This document shows, in pieces, positions 33,049-41,556 of a stretch of DNA of 41,556 nt. Numbering within the stretch: position 1 is the stretch's first letter; each line of letters opens with the position of its first letter. Under the pieces are notes generated by a model. The model was not told where the DNA came from and did no database searches. It saw only the letters and a program-made list of their open reading frames with translations. Origin of the DNA: CAZOWM01 sp964583615 (GTDB lineage Bacteria > Spirochaetota > B62-G9 > DRHN01); NCBI GenBank assembly GCA_964583615.1, contig CAZOWM010000030.1:1-41556 (forward strand). Direction: 5' to 3'. The translations under genes were made by a program, and so were the position numbers.

Positions 33049-33075
33049 ACTTCCCCCCTCTCCTCTCTTACATAC

Positions 33076-33104
33076 AGTATATCCCTTCATATATGCATTT
33101 TCAA
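33076..33104 (-). promoter_or_regulatory. Sigma70 promoter of the barrel/FecR/GH130/manA unit
   Basis: On the minus strand TTGAAA (33104-33099), a 17-nt spacer and TATACT (33081-33076). Predicted start near 33069 leaves a short leader containing a strong ribosome binding site for the gene starting at 33048. Confidence 0.65.
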
Positions 33105-33118
33105 AATATTTGCCCCAT

Positions 33119-33141
33119 CCCGCCGTAACCTTCCGGCAGGG
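33119..33141 (-). terminator. Hairpin after the giant exported protein gene
   Basis: On the minus strand CCCTGCCG and CGGCGGG can pair with one bulged T around an 8-nt loop, 7 nt after the stop of the giant gene. No proper T-tract follows, so it is only a candidate terminator or mRNA-stabilising hairpin. Confidence 0.35.
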
Positions 33142-33147
33142 ACCTAT

Positions 33148-36100
33148 TCAGAATATGATCTTTGTGGATATACCTACTTCAAACCCCATCGAGGTGAGTG
33201 TATTGCCTGACGTGGATTGCGGGATGATCTTTTCTTCAATACCAAACACCGTCTTTAGATTCATCCCAAATTCGATGAGCTGGGTCAAACGGTAGGACGA
33301 GAGGTGTTCAACAGTCACTCTTACCGGAATATTACTGAAGCTTTCAGATTTTTCTCTATCTGTGAAGGTATAAATATTCTCAATGGCGAAGCGCTCTGTG
33401 TTCTGAAGCTTGCCGAGCGCGGGGTTGTCGCTACCCAAGCGTGAAAAGATCCTGTATTTCTTGAGGTTGTATTCCCACAGATATTCGAATGCCGACTCAT
33501 GTTCGATCTTGTTCTTGTCGGGCTTTTCTGAAACCTGCACTTCTTTGTCGGGCTGTCCCGGGAAAAGGTAAAAGTTATCATTTCCGATTTTTTGTTTTTC
33601 TCTTATAAGGGAAAAATAATTTTCAAACCTGAACCCCTTCCACTCCTCCTTCAGCAGATTCAGCCCCGTGTGAATACTAAATGTATGGCCGTGAACCTTT
33701 GTCGCGTAATCCTTCTCGTCCTTGTAATCGAATGAAACTGAAAGGCTGTGGTCGTAATAGTCCTCTCGACCGAGATTATCGAAGTACTTGTCCACGGAAA
33801 TCTCGGTTATCCTCTTCTGTGTATAGCTTCCCCCTTCTCTCTGCGTTTCCCCGTATACCGAGTATTCCAAGGAAGAGGGTATGTACCACCTATCGTAATC
33901 AAGAGAGGTATCGACCGAGTATCGGTTGACGAGCGTGTTTTTGGTATTCCCGGAAATCTGAGGTTCATCCTTCAACAGGTCCACAGCATCGTAGTCTTTG
34001 ATTCTGCCCAGTCCCTTTATCGGATTTATATAGTAAAAAGGCGGCATGAACAGAGGGCCGTAGGATAGAAGAATGATCTCACTCTGTGTGAGACCGCCAC
34101 TTACATACTCGTAGTTGCCCGTATACACCCGTTCCATCGAGGGGTTCAGCCGGACTTTCTCATTCCCGAAGAGGGTAAAAGGCACGGAGAGATAGAGCGA
34201 ATGCTCAGGAGCCACATCCCGCGTGTTACTGCTCGTGACAAAATTCGATTCAGAATAGTCAGTACCGAGCGCAAAGTAAAATCCCGCATTCCTCACGAGA
34301 GGAACCTGGAAATCGAAAAGATACGAGTCGACCTTTGTCGAAAGAGTGGAATCCTGAAGAGTTTGTTCTGGAGGCTGAAATAGTGTCCGTAATCTATACA
34401 TGTACGAATCAAAACCGTTTTCAATGTGCGGAGTCGATGAACCGGTGAACGTCTTGTCCTTTTTCAGGTTGAAGCTCACCGAGTTGCTGTTCCAGCCATA
34501 GGAAATAAAAAAATCGTTTCGCTGATTCAGAGAAGCAGAGTCCTGACTGCTCAGCACAAAAGACGTGAGAGAGGAACCGGTAGCCTTGCCCTGAAACTCC
34601 CAGCTCCTGTCTACGGTGTATGACTGATATAATCCGAAGGGGAGGTCCATATATTCACCGATCCCGAGACTCTCACTGAACACTTTAGTGTTCCGATAGA
34701 TGAAATCATCTTTTGTGAGCTCTATGTCGCTGCTGTCCGACACGGTCCTCGCGTAGACATGCTGAAAAGAGGGGATATAGTCCTTTTCAAGGTCGAGCCC
34801 GAAACTGTGGGAATAGGTGTTGAGCACTCCGTCAAAAGCAAGATCATTGGGAATCTGCTCTTCGTTTCTGATCTGCGTAATCTTTTCCCTGCTCATCGAT
34901 ATGTCTGCTTCCACGTAATCGAAGACGTCGGAAAAAACATCGATGTAGTAGGTATCGCTCCTGAAATCCCGTTCTTCATACAGGTCACCCTGCCTCCGTT
35001 CGAACCCAACGGTCAGAGTCGGGTCTCGAATCAGTGAGAAGTTTTCAAGGCGCAAAAGGTCTCCGCGATATTGAAAGGTTCCCTCCGTGAACAGTGCGGT
35101 GTCGAATATGCCCTCGCTGTCCACAAGTACCCACTCATCGAGCCAGACCTCGAGAGCTGAGCTGAGGTCTCCGGTGTCGGCAAGAAATCCGAACTGTATC
35201 TCCGACACCCTCTTCAGTACTGAGAGGATGGCACTGACCGTCATCGTGCCGATCCCGCCGCCGTTCACCCGCACCGTGTAGGGTGAGCCGAGCTGAACAG
35301 CTATCTCATTCCATCCGCTCGTGAAACTCGACCCTGGAATCGTGATCTCCAGCTTTTCATTCTGGCTGCTCAAGATCCGCACGGTAAAGCTCATATCTAC
35401 GGGTATGGTTTCTGAAGGCGGGACGTAAAGAAAGAGCTTCAGGGTTTTGTAATTGGTGAGGTCTGCAGGTGTGCCGAACCTTCGGGAGAGTGTGGCCTCA
35501 TTTCCCTGAGTGAGTGTGGTGCTCGTTGCATCGAAGAAGACCTTCAGGGTCTTCTCCACCAGGTCGTTTTGCGACCTGTAGCGTGAATCACCGTGCAGCT
35601 CTTCGTACAGAGAAGGATAGGTGCGTGAAAACCGGTTCGCCTTCACGTCCGGGTCCTCCTCGATCGAAACCTCTGAGATCGCAAGGAAGTCTTTTGAGTT
35701 GTTCACGATGCTCGAACCAGAAAACCAGACCTTGTTGATGAGAATTTTTCCGTGTGCGTCAGATGCGAGGGGTAAAGTAACTGCAGTGACGGTAATTCGC
35801 AAGGCGCTCGCGTACTGAAACATTTCGCGATTNNNNNNNNNNNNNNNNNNNNNNNNNNNNNNNNNNNNNNNNNNNNNNNNNNNNNNNNNNNNNNNNNNNN
35901 NNNNNNNNNNNNNNNNNNNNNNNNNNNNNNNNTAACTGCAGTGACGGTAATTCGCAAGGCGCTCGCGTACTGAAACATTTCGCGATTTTTGTCTATGAGG
36001 TCTAAAATATTGAAGCTCAGGTATTGCCAGCTCGAGTCCCCCGTGCTGAACTCCACGAGATACTCCTGGCTCACGCTTGCGGTGAGCACCACACCATCTT

Positions 36101-38675
36101 CAACCGCAGCTCCTTTCAGATCAAGGTACCCATTTTCATTGATATCCTCGGAGTCAATCCTGCCGTTGCTGTTGCCCTCTTTGTCTGAACCGATAACAGT
36201 TGCTGACCCGCCGAAAGGCGTAATCGTAAACCCCCTGTCGTTTATTGAACTCTCTTTGTCGAGAACACTGTCTTGATCGAGGTCCTCGTTGTATGTTTTC
36301 AACACTTCTGCGTACACCTGCACCACACTGTCTTCTGCCACGCCGTCCGCTCTCACAATGAGATTGAATCGCTCGAAGTCGGTGAGGTTCTCCTGTGAAA
36401 TCGGTGTGACGACCGCCACATAGGGAGCTGTGTCTCCGGTCGAAAACTCGTAATCGACCACCAGTGACCTGTCGTTTCCGTCCGCGGGTTTGTCCGCGGT
36501 ATTGTACGGACCTGCCTTTTCGGAATACTCGAACACCTGGTCCGAGGGTATACTCCACGAGAGGGTCTGCAGCGTATCCCCCGATAAAAGTGTTTTCTTG
36601 TAATAGTTTTTAAATAATACGTCTCCCCTCTCACCCAGAGAAACCGGAAATGTTCCGAGAGAAGAGGTGCTCCCGATGATCCAGTTTTCAGCATTGACGC
36701 TCAGCTCAAAAAGAAAGCTCTCCCTCTCCATGTCCGCGACAATAGCGCTTCCGAATGCATTTTCATTGGAGTATGAAAACGCAACTTCACCACGCAGGGA
36801 TGCCGAGAATCCCTGCTCGTCTTCATCACCGCCGAGCTGAATCTCAACTGCTGTGCTGTTCGTGAGATTTCTCGAGGGCTCGCTTCCGATATCGGGCGCC
36901 TCCTCCCCCTTGAAACCGCCGGAATATGCTGTGAGGTTTCTCGCCCGAAGAAAGTCATTTTGATAGCCCACTCCCAGTGCCGTGAGGAGGTTCTGGTCTC
37001 CGGTACCGAATGGGTTGTAATTATAGGTGATCACGATCTGGCTTGTCGGGCTGACCGCGTTTTCGGCGAAAGTGATGATACCGAACTCGTGATCCACCGT
37101 GTAAAATGCGGGATCAAGCAGTGTTCCGTTCACTGTTACTGCAACGCTTCCCGGTACGAGGTTGAAATCGAGAAAGAAGCTCTCGGCGGAATACTCGTAC
37201 TGCAGTCTGATAGTGTTGAGAGAGCTCTCTGAAGTCGAGTAGTTTATCCCTCCGTATACCGGGTTGTCTGGATCGAATGGATTACGCGGGTCAAATGTTA
37301 CGTACGGAGCCGAAACCGGATCGTAGGGCTCCTCACCAGGGAATGGACGTGGATAGAAGCCCGTGCCGTCTTCAAAGTTGAACACAATGACTCCTCTCTC
37401 AGTGTCTATCCTGTAACTGCCCAGAAGGCTTTCATAATTGTCATTGATTCCCTCGTTGATGGTGTACAAAAGCTCGATCTCTACGTTGTACAGGGTGCTT
37501 CCCTCGAAGTCTTCAAGGTAGTAGGCATTTCTCATTTCCCAATAGCTGTTGAACGCGTTCTTCTTCAGGTAGAGATACGTATCACTGCCGTCGAAGTATT
37601 CATCGTAATCAGAAACATTGAAATTGTCTCTGACCCCGGTCTCATCGATAATTGCATTCTGCCCCAGAGAGCTGTCTCCGACCGGAGTAGCATTTTTTTC
37701 ATAATAGGCTAAAAGCTCTTCATTCACAGCAAGGGTGTTGTCCAGATAGATGAATCCGCTGGTGTTGTCAAAGTTGAAATCGATCCCCCTCCTCAGGAGG
37801 GTGTAATTTTTCCCGTCAATAACCGCGTCTGCGGTGATATCGGACGACACGTACAGCAGGAGTGACGGTTCGTCGATGTCACTGTCAGGTAGGAGAAAAA
37901 ATCTTCCCTTTACGTAATCGACATCCAGCACGCGCATATCCATACTATTCCTGAAACCTTTAAAGGTTTTTTTCCCCGGGGTGGCAACTTCGTACCGCAG
38001 AAGCCCTTCGAGGGAAAAGTTTTTCCATCCAGCTCGTGCGCGAAGCGCGAAGGAATCAGCAGTGCCCTCATCGATCTGCACATACCTGCTCCCCTCCATC
38101 GAGAGGTACTTGTTCCCGAGCGAAGCCTCTTCGACAAATTCACCCTCTTTTCCCTGGTACAGGAGTGAATACGTGTTTTCCTCGACCATGATTCCCTGCT
38201 CGTCCCTCTCGGAGTCATAATCAAACTCCAGAAAGAGCCTGTCTGCGACATTTCCCTGAAGCATCACTCTCTCTATGAGATCGTATTCGAGGCCCTCGGT
38301 GATACCCGAAGACCCCGCGCCGACGACAGTGCCTTTTTTCAGAGAGAACGCGTTCCCGTAGGTGAGATCGAGATTGATCTCGCCCTCGAGATTGATGTCT
38401 GTTTTGATTTTCTGTTCTTTGTCGAGATAGAAAAAAGAATCTTGTTCCTCATGTGTAGCATAAAAAACGAGATCGGGTTCATGGGACCCGGAAAGAAGGG
38501 CCTCTCTCAGAGCAGGTTTGTAGGCGCATTCATAGTAAGTGTCGTACAGGAACGAATAATAGTCTTTCAACAGAGGACTGGGAGCGGATTGAACGTACTG
38601 AGCGAAAAGTGGAGAACCTGCAGCCAAAAAAATGAAGATAAGGGAGATTTTTTTTTTAAACAGTTTTTTGTTCAC
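33148..38675 (-). CDS. Giant exported beta-rich outer-membrane-type protein, split by an assembly gap
   Basis: One gene interrupted by the N run at 35833-35932. Collapsing the gap and one copy of the flanking 55-nt duplication (155 nt in all) restores a single frame of about 1790 residues, since the reading frames then join exactly through ...MFQYASALRITVTAV.... The GTG at 38675 gives a canonical signal peptide (NKKLFKKKISLIFIFLAAGSPLFAQ); a TTG at 38708 is an alternative. The first half has repeated units of the type VTVNGTLLDPAFYTVDHEFG, and near residues 790-860 acidic DxDxD / NSNGRIDSEDINENG stretches that could bind calcium. The second half is a long run of barrel-like strands ending STKIIF. 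The general plan recalls SprA-like giant outer-membrane proteins, but that is a weak resemblance. It overlaps the 3' end of flgJ by 20 nt. Confidence 0.72.
35778..35987. repeat. 55-nt identical flanks around a 100-N gap (assembly artefact)
   Basis: Bases 35778-35832 and 35933-35987 are identical over 55 nt, and 35833-35932 is exactly 100 N. This is the pattern of two contigs that overlap at their ends but were scaffolded with a fixed-size placeholder instead of being merged. Removing one copy and the N run restores the open frame, so no sequence is likely to be missing. Confidence 0.9.
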
Positions 38676-39048
38676 GGAGATGATCGTATATCTGTCGGGA
38701 AATTCCAAACTGGTCGGTTCGCGCCATCAGTTTCGCATACTCGTCATACAACATATCACGAAATATATCTTTCGCAATACTTTTCCCGAAAAAATCGGAC
38801 TCCTCCACCGTGCTTCGCATGGCCTTGAGAAGGTTTCCGATAAAGATCGACTCCATATCGTAACACACTTCGAGGAGCCTTTTGTTTTTCGTCTCCGCTG
38901 AGTCAGGCTGATCAGCGATCTTGTTCTGCAGAATTTCACTGAAACGGCGAGCGCCGCACGCACGATCGAGAGAGCGGCGGCTTCTTATATTATCAACAAG
39001 AAAATCGAAGCGGTTTTGGCCCACGACGCCCCTGTTCTCTACGATCAT
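38656..39048 (-). CDS. flgJ: Flagellar rod-binding protein FlgJ (N-terminal domain only)
   Basis: A 130-residue protein matching the rod-binding domain of FlgJ: CYDMESIFIGNLLKAMRSTV near 62-81 and FGKSIAKDIFRDMLYDEYAKLMA near 87-109. The C-terminal muramidase domain found in enterobacterial FlgJ is missing, as is usual outside that group, so peptidoglycan would be opened by another enzyme. ATG at 39048 is preferred: GAGG lies 8 nt upstream, overlapping the flgG stop, whereas the GTG at 39057 would overlap flgG. It helps rod assembly in the periplasm of the endoflagellar motor. It follows flgG directly and precedes the giant exported protein gene. Confidence 0.82.
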   Translation of the reverse strand: MIVENRGVVGQNRFDFLVDNIRSRRSLDRACGARRFSEILQNKIADQPDSAETKNKRLLEVCYDMESIFIGNLLKAMRSTVEESDFFGKSIAKDIFRDMLYDEYAKLMARTDQFGISRQIYDHLREQKTV

Positions 39049-39053
39049 GAGAA

Positions 39054-39848
39054 TCACCTCTTGAGTGCGTTCGCTGTTGCAAGCATGGAGTCAGATGTCG
39101 TGATGGCCTTTGAATTCAACTCATAGGCTCTCTGGGCCACAATGAGGTTTACCATCTCTTCGACGACCTGCACATTCGACATCTCGAGAAATCCCTGCTG
39201 AAGCTTTCCCATACCTGCAAAGCCGGGTCTGCCAGCCACTGGAGGTCCTGATGCCGATGTGTTCTTTGCGATGTTTTGCCCGATGTTCTTCAGCCCCGCG
39301 GGGTTCACAAACCTGTACACGGTAATCTGCCCGACCTCGATCGGGGTGTCGTCTCCCGCGACCTTGACCGTGACAAGTCCGTCCTGGGAGATTGAAATGT
39401 CGGAATATACAAAGCCTTCGGGCATGATGACTTCCGGGCTGAGCTTGTACCCGTTGCTGGTCACGATCTGGCCGTTTGAATCGATCTTAAACGTGCCATC
39501 CCTTGTGTACCCGAATGTGCCGTCATAGAGCTGAACCCGGAAAAAGCCCTCTCCCTCGATCGCTATGTCAAGCGTGTTTCCAGTATTCTGAAGGCTTCCC
39601 TGCGTGTACATCTTCTGCGTTGCAGCCGGCCGGACACCGTGTCCCACCTGTATTCCCGTAGGGACGAGCGTGTCTCGGGTCGCGGGCGTACCCGCAGCTC
39701 TGAGCGTCTGATACAGCAAGTCCTCGAAGTCCGCCCTTCCCTTTTTATACCCAGTGGTATTGACATTCGAGAGATTGTGTGAAATAGTGTCGATATTGAA
39801 TTGCTGGCCGATCATTCCGCTCGCAGCAGTCCACAGTGATCGCATCAT
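39054..39848 (-). CDS. flgG: Flagellar distal rod protein FlgG
   Basis: Structural protein of the distal flagellar rod. At 264 residues it has the usual FlgG length. The N-terminal MMRSLWTAASGMIGQQFNID and NLSNVNTTGYKKGRADFEDLLYQ motifs, the central LDIAIEGEGFFRVQ, GYTRDGTFKIDSNG and the C-terminal EEMVNLIVAQRAYELNSKAITTSD are all classical. GGAGG lies upstream of the ATG. It follows the flgF-like gene after 44 nt and runs into flgJ. With no FlgH or FlgI genes nearby, the arrangement fits spirochaete periplasmic flagella, which lack L- and P-rings. Confidence 0.95.
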   Translation of the reverse strand: MMRSLWTAASGMIGQQFNIDTISHNLSNVNTTGYKKGRADFEDLLYQTLRAAGTPATRDTLVPTGIQVGHGVRPAATQKMYTQGSLQNTGNTLDIAIEGEGFFRVQLYDGTFGYTRDGTFKIDSNGQIVTSNGYKLSPEVIMPEGFVYSDISISQDGLVTVKVAGDDTPIEVGQITVYRFVNPAGLKNIGQNIAKNTSASGPPVAGRPGFAGMGKLQQGFLEMSNVQVVEEMVNLIVAQRAYELNSKAITTSDSMLATANALKR

Positions 39849-39892
39849 CTGTCCGCACCTCCATTCAAATTACGAAGCCGTGTAAAGGTTCG

Positions 39893-40738
39893 CTATGCTT
39901 TTCCAACCTCGTTGATCGCTCTCCCGAGCATGGCATCGCTGGTCTGTATTGCCTTCTGATTTGCGTCGTAACTCCGGTGGACCTCTATGAGGTTCACCAT
40001 CTCTATGACCGGATTCACATTCGACGCCTCGATGGAACCCTGCCGAACCTTGGGCCGGTTGTCCTCTATGATGTATGCTTCCTCGGAATATTCCGTTTCC
40101 CTGTAGAGGCTGTCACCGATCTTTTTCACGAATCGAACCTTCGGAAAATCGACGATCTTCAGCCGGTCGAGCAGAACACGTTCGTTCCACTCGTTTTCCT
40201 CCATGCTCACGAGGCGCAGCGGGTCTTCGGTATATTCTTCGTTTACAAAGATGTTTCCGTCCTCGTCAACCATGAAGTTGTGTTTCTTGATCTGAATCTG
40301 TCCATTCTCACCCAGTACCCTGTATCCTTCTTTTGTTACAAGGTACCCGTCACTGTCAATCAGGAAACTCCCGTTTCTGGTGTACCGCTCCCCGTTTTCG
40401 GTCTCTACGCAGAAGAACCCTTCTCCTTCGAGAGCGAAATCGAAATCATTATAGGTCTGTTTGAACGCACCCTGTGTAAACCGTGTGTAGACCTCGTTTA
40501 CCTCCACCCCAGTTCCCATCTTTCCGATCACAGGCATGAGGTCGTAGGAACCGATCGGTATTTTCCTCACTCCGTCATCGTTTATCCTGCGCATGAGCAT
40601 TTCAGGAAAGGCTTTCATGATGGAGGTATCCTTCTTGTACGAAGGGGTATCGACGTTCGCCATATTGTTCGAGACAACGTCGATTCGCTTCATCTGCGCG
40701 ATCATTCCGGAGGCACCGGTGTACAATCCTCTTACCAT
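39893..40738 (-). CDS. flgF: Flagellar proximal rod / hook-basal body protein (FlgF-like)
   Basis: Rod-family protein of 281 residues, a paralogue of the adjacent FlgG. The N-terminus MVRGLYTGASGMIAQMKRID and VVSNNMANVDTPSYKKD, the central FALEGEGFFCVETENGERYTRNGSF and the C-terminal VIEMVNLIEVHRSYDANQKAIQTSDAML are typical. It carries acidic insertions in the middle (for example EEYTEDP). In spirochaetes this position is often annotated as FlgF or as a second FlgG. ATG at 40738 has GAGGA 7 nt upstream; a longer in-frame start at 40837 would run through the promoter region. It is the first gene of the flgF-flgG-flgJ unit, with a sigma28-like promoter candidate about 40 nt upstream. Confidence 0.9.
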   Translation of the reverse strand: MVRGLYTGASGMIAQMKRIDVVSNNMANVDTPSYKKDTSIMKAFPEMLMRRINDDGVRKIPIGSYDLMPVIGKMGTGVEVNEVYTRFTQGAFKQTYNDFDFALEGEGFFCVETENGERYTRNGSFLIDSDGYLVTKEGYRVLGENGQIQIKKHNFMVDEDGNIFVNEEYTEDPLRLVSMEENEWNERVLLDRLKIVDFPKVRFVKKIGDSLYRETEYSEEAYIIEDNRPKVRQGSIEASNVNPVIEMVNLIEVHRSYDANQKAIQTSDAMLGRAINEVGKA

Positions 40739-40775
40739 CTCAGATCCTCGAGTGAAATTTCTCTGTTCACCATAC

Positions 40776-40802
40776 TTATCGACCGATCGATGGAATCTAT
40801 TA
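40776..40802 (-). promoter_or_regulatory. Candidate sigma28 (FliA/WhiG-type) promoter of the flagellar rod operon
   Basis: On the minus strand TAAT (40802-40799), a spacer of exactly 15 nt and GTCGATAA (40783-40776) resemble the sigma28 consensus TAAA-N15-GCCGATAA with one mismatch in each box. Transcription would begin around 40770, about 30 nt before flgF. Confidence 0.42.
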
Positions 40803-40814
40803 CACCACTTTTCA

Positions 40815-40843
40815 TTGTCCCTGTTTGATATGTTCACTATATT
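40815..40843 (+). promoter_or_regulatory. Candidate sigma70 promoter of trxA
   Basis: TTGTCC (40815-40820), a 17-nt spacer and TATATT (40838-40843). The predicted leader of about 25 nt includes GGGAGGGG before the thioredoxin ATG. Confidence 0.42.
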
Positions 40844-40874
40844 ATTTTACCAACAATGAAACTCGGGAGGGGAA

Positions 40875-41198
40875 ATGGCTGAAATCATCAACACAACAGA
40901 CGCTGATTTCACGAACGATGTGAGCGAATCAGGAAAGCTCGTTATCGTTGATTTATGGGCGGAATGGTGCGGCCCATGCAAAATGATGGACCCGGTACTA
41001 AAGGACATCGCAGAGGAGTACAACGGCAAGGTGAAGGTCGTACGGATCAATATCGACCACAATCAGAACACTCCGGTGAAGTTCAGCGTCATGAATATTC
41101 CCACTCTGCTGTTTTTCAAGAACGGCAAGGAAGTCGATCGGGTGATCGGGGCGGTGCCGAAGAAACTGCTCGTAAAAAAACTCGATGCACATCTTTAA
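40875..41198 (+). CDS. trxA: Thioredoxin
   Basis: Cytoplasmic disulfide reductase of 107 residues, the normal thioredoxin size. The active site WCGPC lies at about 31-35 after VDLWAE, and the cis-Pro motif NIPTLLFFKNGKEV with the conserved Gly is present near 75-88. GGGAGGGG is 4-5 nt before the ATG. The gene is monocistronic: it is divergent from the flagellar operon, followed by a strong hairpin terminator, and faces a convergent oxidoreductase gene. If that neighbour is a flavin-dependent reductase it could be a functional partner, but it does not look like classical thioredoxin reductase. Confidence 0.95.
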   Translation: MAEIINTTDADFTNDVSESGKLVIVDLWAEWCGPCKMMDPVLKDIAEEYNGKVKVVRINIDHNQNTPVKFSVMNIPTLLFFKNGKEVDRVIGAVPKKLLVKKLDAHL

Positions 41199-41290
41199 CA
41201 TTTCTCAATTTTTTTTTCATTCCCTGTTTACAAATTTCCGGAAAAACCGATAAAAATAGTGGGTGTATTATGGTTAGTGATCAACTCCTC

Positions 41291-41335
41291 GAAAGGGGTC
41301 AGCGTGAAAGGCGCTGACCCCTTTCACTTTTTCAG
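41291..41335 (+). terminator. Strong hairpin terminator after trxA
   Basis: GAAAGGGGTCAGCG (41291-41304) pairs perfectly over 14 bp with CGCTGACCCCTTTC (41312-41325) around a 7-nt loop, followed by ACTTTTTC. It lies between convergent genes and could also stop transcription from the right on the minus strand. Confidence 0.8.
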
Positions 41336-41368
41336 ACAGAAATGGTGGAGGAAGCACCAATTCCCCGC

Positions 41369-41556
41369 TCATACATACTTTGCGAGTTCCGTGTACGGGT
41401 CTGCGAACGTTGAGGGTGAAACCGACCTGCCCAACCTGATTATCTCGCTCAGGAGGATAATCTCTTTTTCCCTCCGCACTCCTGCCGCGGCCCGAAGTTT
41501 TCCTCTTTCATAGAAACCTGCAAGAAAATCTTCCGAATCCTCGCCCCCCCTCAATA
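41369..41556 (-). CDS. C-terminal end of a probable FAD-dependent oxidoreductase (partial)
   Basis: The last 62 codons or so of a gene that continues beyond the right edge. The visible sequence (EDFLAGFYERGKLRAAAGV, then IILLSEIIRLGRSVSPSTFAD) resembles the C-terminal domain of FAD/NAD(P)-dependent reductases of the ferredoxin-reductase/AIF-like group, where a strand with a Gly-Lys-Val/Leu-Ala-Ala-Xaa-Gly pattern is followed by a helix and a short tail. No nucleotide-binding motif is inside the window, so the call rests on this end alone. It converges on trxA with the hairpin at 41291-41325 between them. Confidence 0.45.
   Translation of the reverse strand, partial: LRGGEDSEDFLAGFYERGKLRAAAGVRREKEIILLSEIIRLGRSVSPSTFADPYTELAKYV

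Noticed and set aside
35703..35823. Two overlapping genes on either side of the N run
   Set aside because: The apparent overlap is the 55-nt contig-end duplication read twice; merging gives one gene.

Overview
The window reads as a chromosomal segment of a free-living spirochaete. The clearest signs are a flagellar rod operon (FlgF-like, FlgG, and a short FlgJ with only the rod-binding domain) with no P-ring or L-ring genes beside it; several large exported beta-barrel-type proteins ending in Phe; membrane-anchored LysM/M23 peptidases; cNMP-binding/GGDEF proteins; a non-classical phosphofructokinase; and a 561-residue protein of spirochaete-restricted appearance. The lineage is inferred from gene content, not from a marker gene. 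There is no rRNA, tRNA, CRISPR array or intact insertion sequence. A short integrase-like fragment runs off the left edge.

Layout. (1) 1-4024, minus strand: two paralogous LysM/M23 envelope peptidases and pyruvate kinase. (2) 4135-12075, plus strand: the 561-aa protein; threonine aldolase coupled to a NifA-type sigma54 activator (GAF-AAA+-Fis); then amt and glnB-glnA, each behind a sigma54 promoter and copies of one palindromic operator, making a self-contained nitrogen-assimilation regulon. (3) 12107-14212, minus: a YyaL/DUF255 protein. (4) 14317-20912, minus: a signalling island with phosphofructokinase, two cNMP-binding/GGDEF proteins (one apparently active, one degenerate), a DHH/DHHA1 phosphoesterase, and two class III cyclase-like proteins (one with its metal Asp residues, one without). 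(5) 21006-27283: divergent ribA (minus) facing a tightly packed plus-strand set: stand-alone RibD reductase domain, MDR dehydrogenase, PTPS-like protein with Glu in place of the catalytic Cys, GT4 glycosyltransferase and SAM methyltransferase, then a second GT4. This looks like a dedicated pathway for a GTP-derived, glycosylated and methylated small molecule and is the best candidate for an undescribed system. (6) 27305-33048, minus: two outer-membrane-type proteins (one an exported FecR-domain/barrel fusion), a GH130 phosphorylase and mannose-6-phosphate isomerase. (7) 33148-40738, minus: the flagellar rod operon followed by one giant exported beta-rich protein, artificially split by a 100-N scaffold gap whose two flanks repeat the same 55 bases. 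(8) 40875-41198: thioredoxin, a strong hairpin terminator, and the 3' end of a probable FAD-dependent oxidoreductase leaving the window.

Functional links. The activator probably switches on ammonium uptake (Amt), PII sensing and glutamine synthetase under nitrogen limitation. The PII protein has Ile at the classical Tyr51 uridylylation position, so it probably signals by ligand binding. Pyruvate kinase, phosphofructokinase, ManA and GH130 point to sugar fermentation. Two genes, the 561-aa protein and the RibD-like reductase, have near-consensus sigma70 promoters ending exactly 8 nt before the start codon, so their mRNAs are predicted to be leaderless. All functional statements rest on motif reading and family knowledge; no database search was possible.
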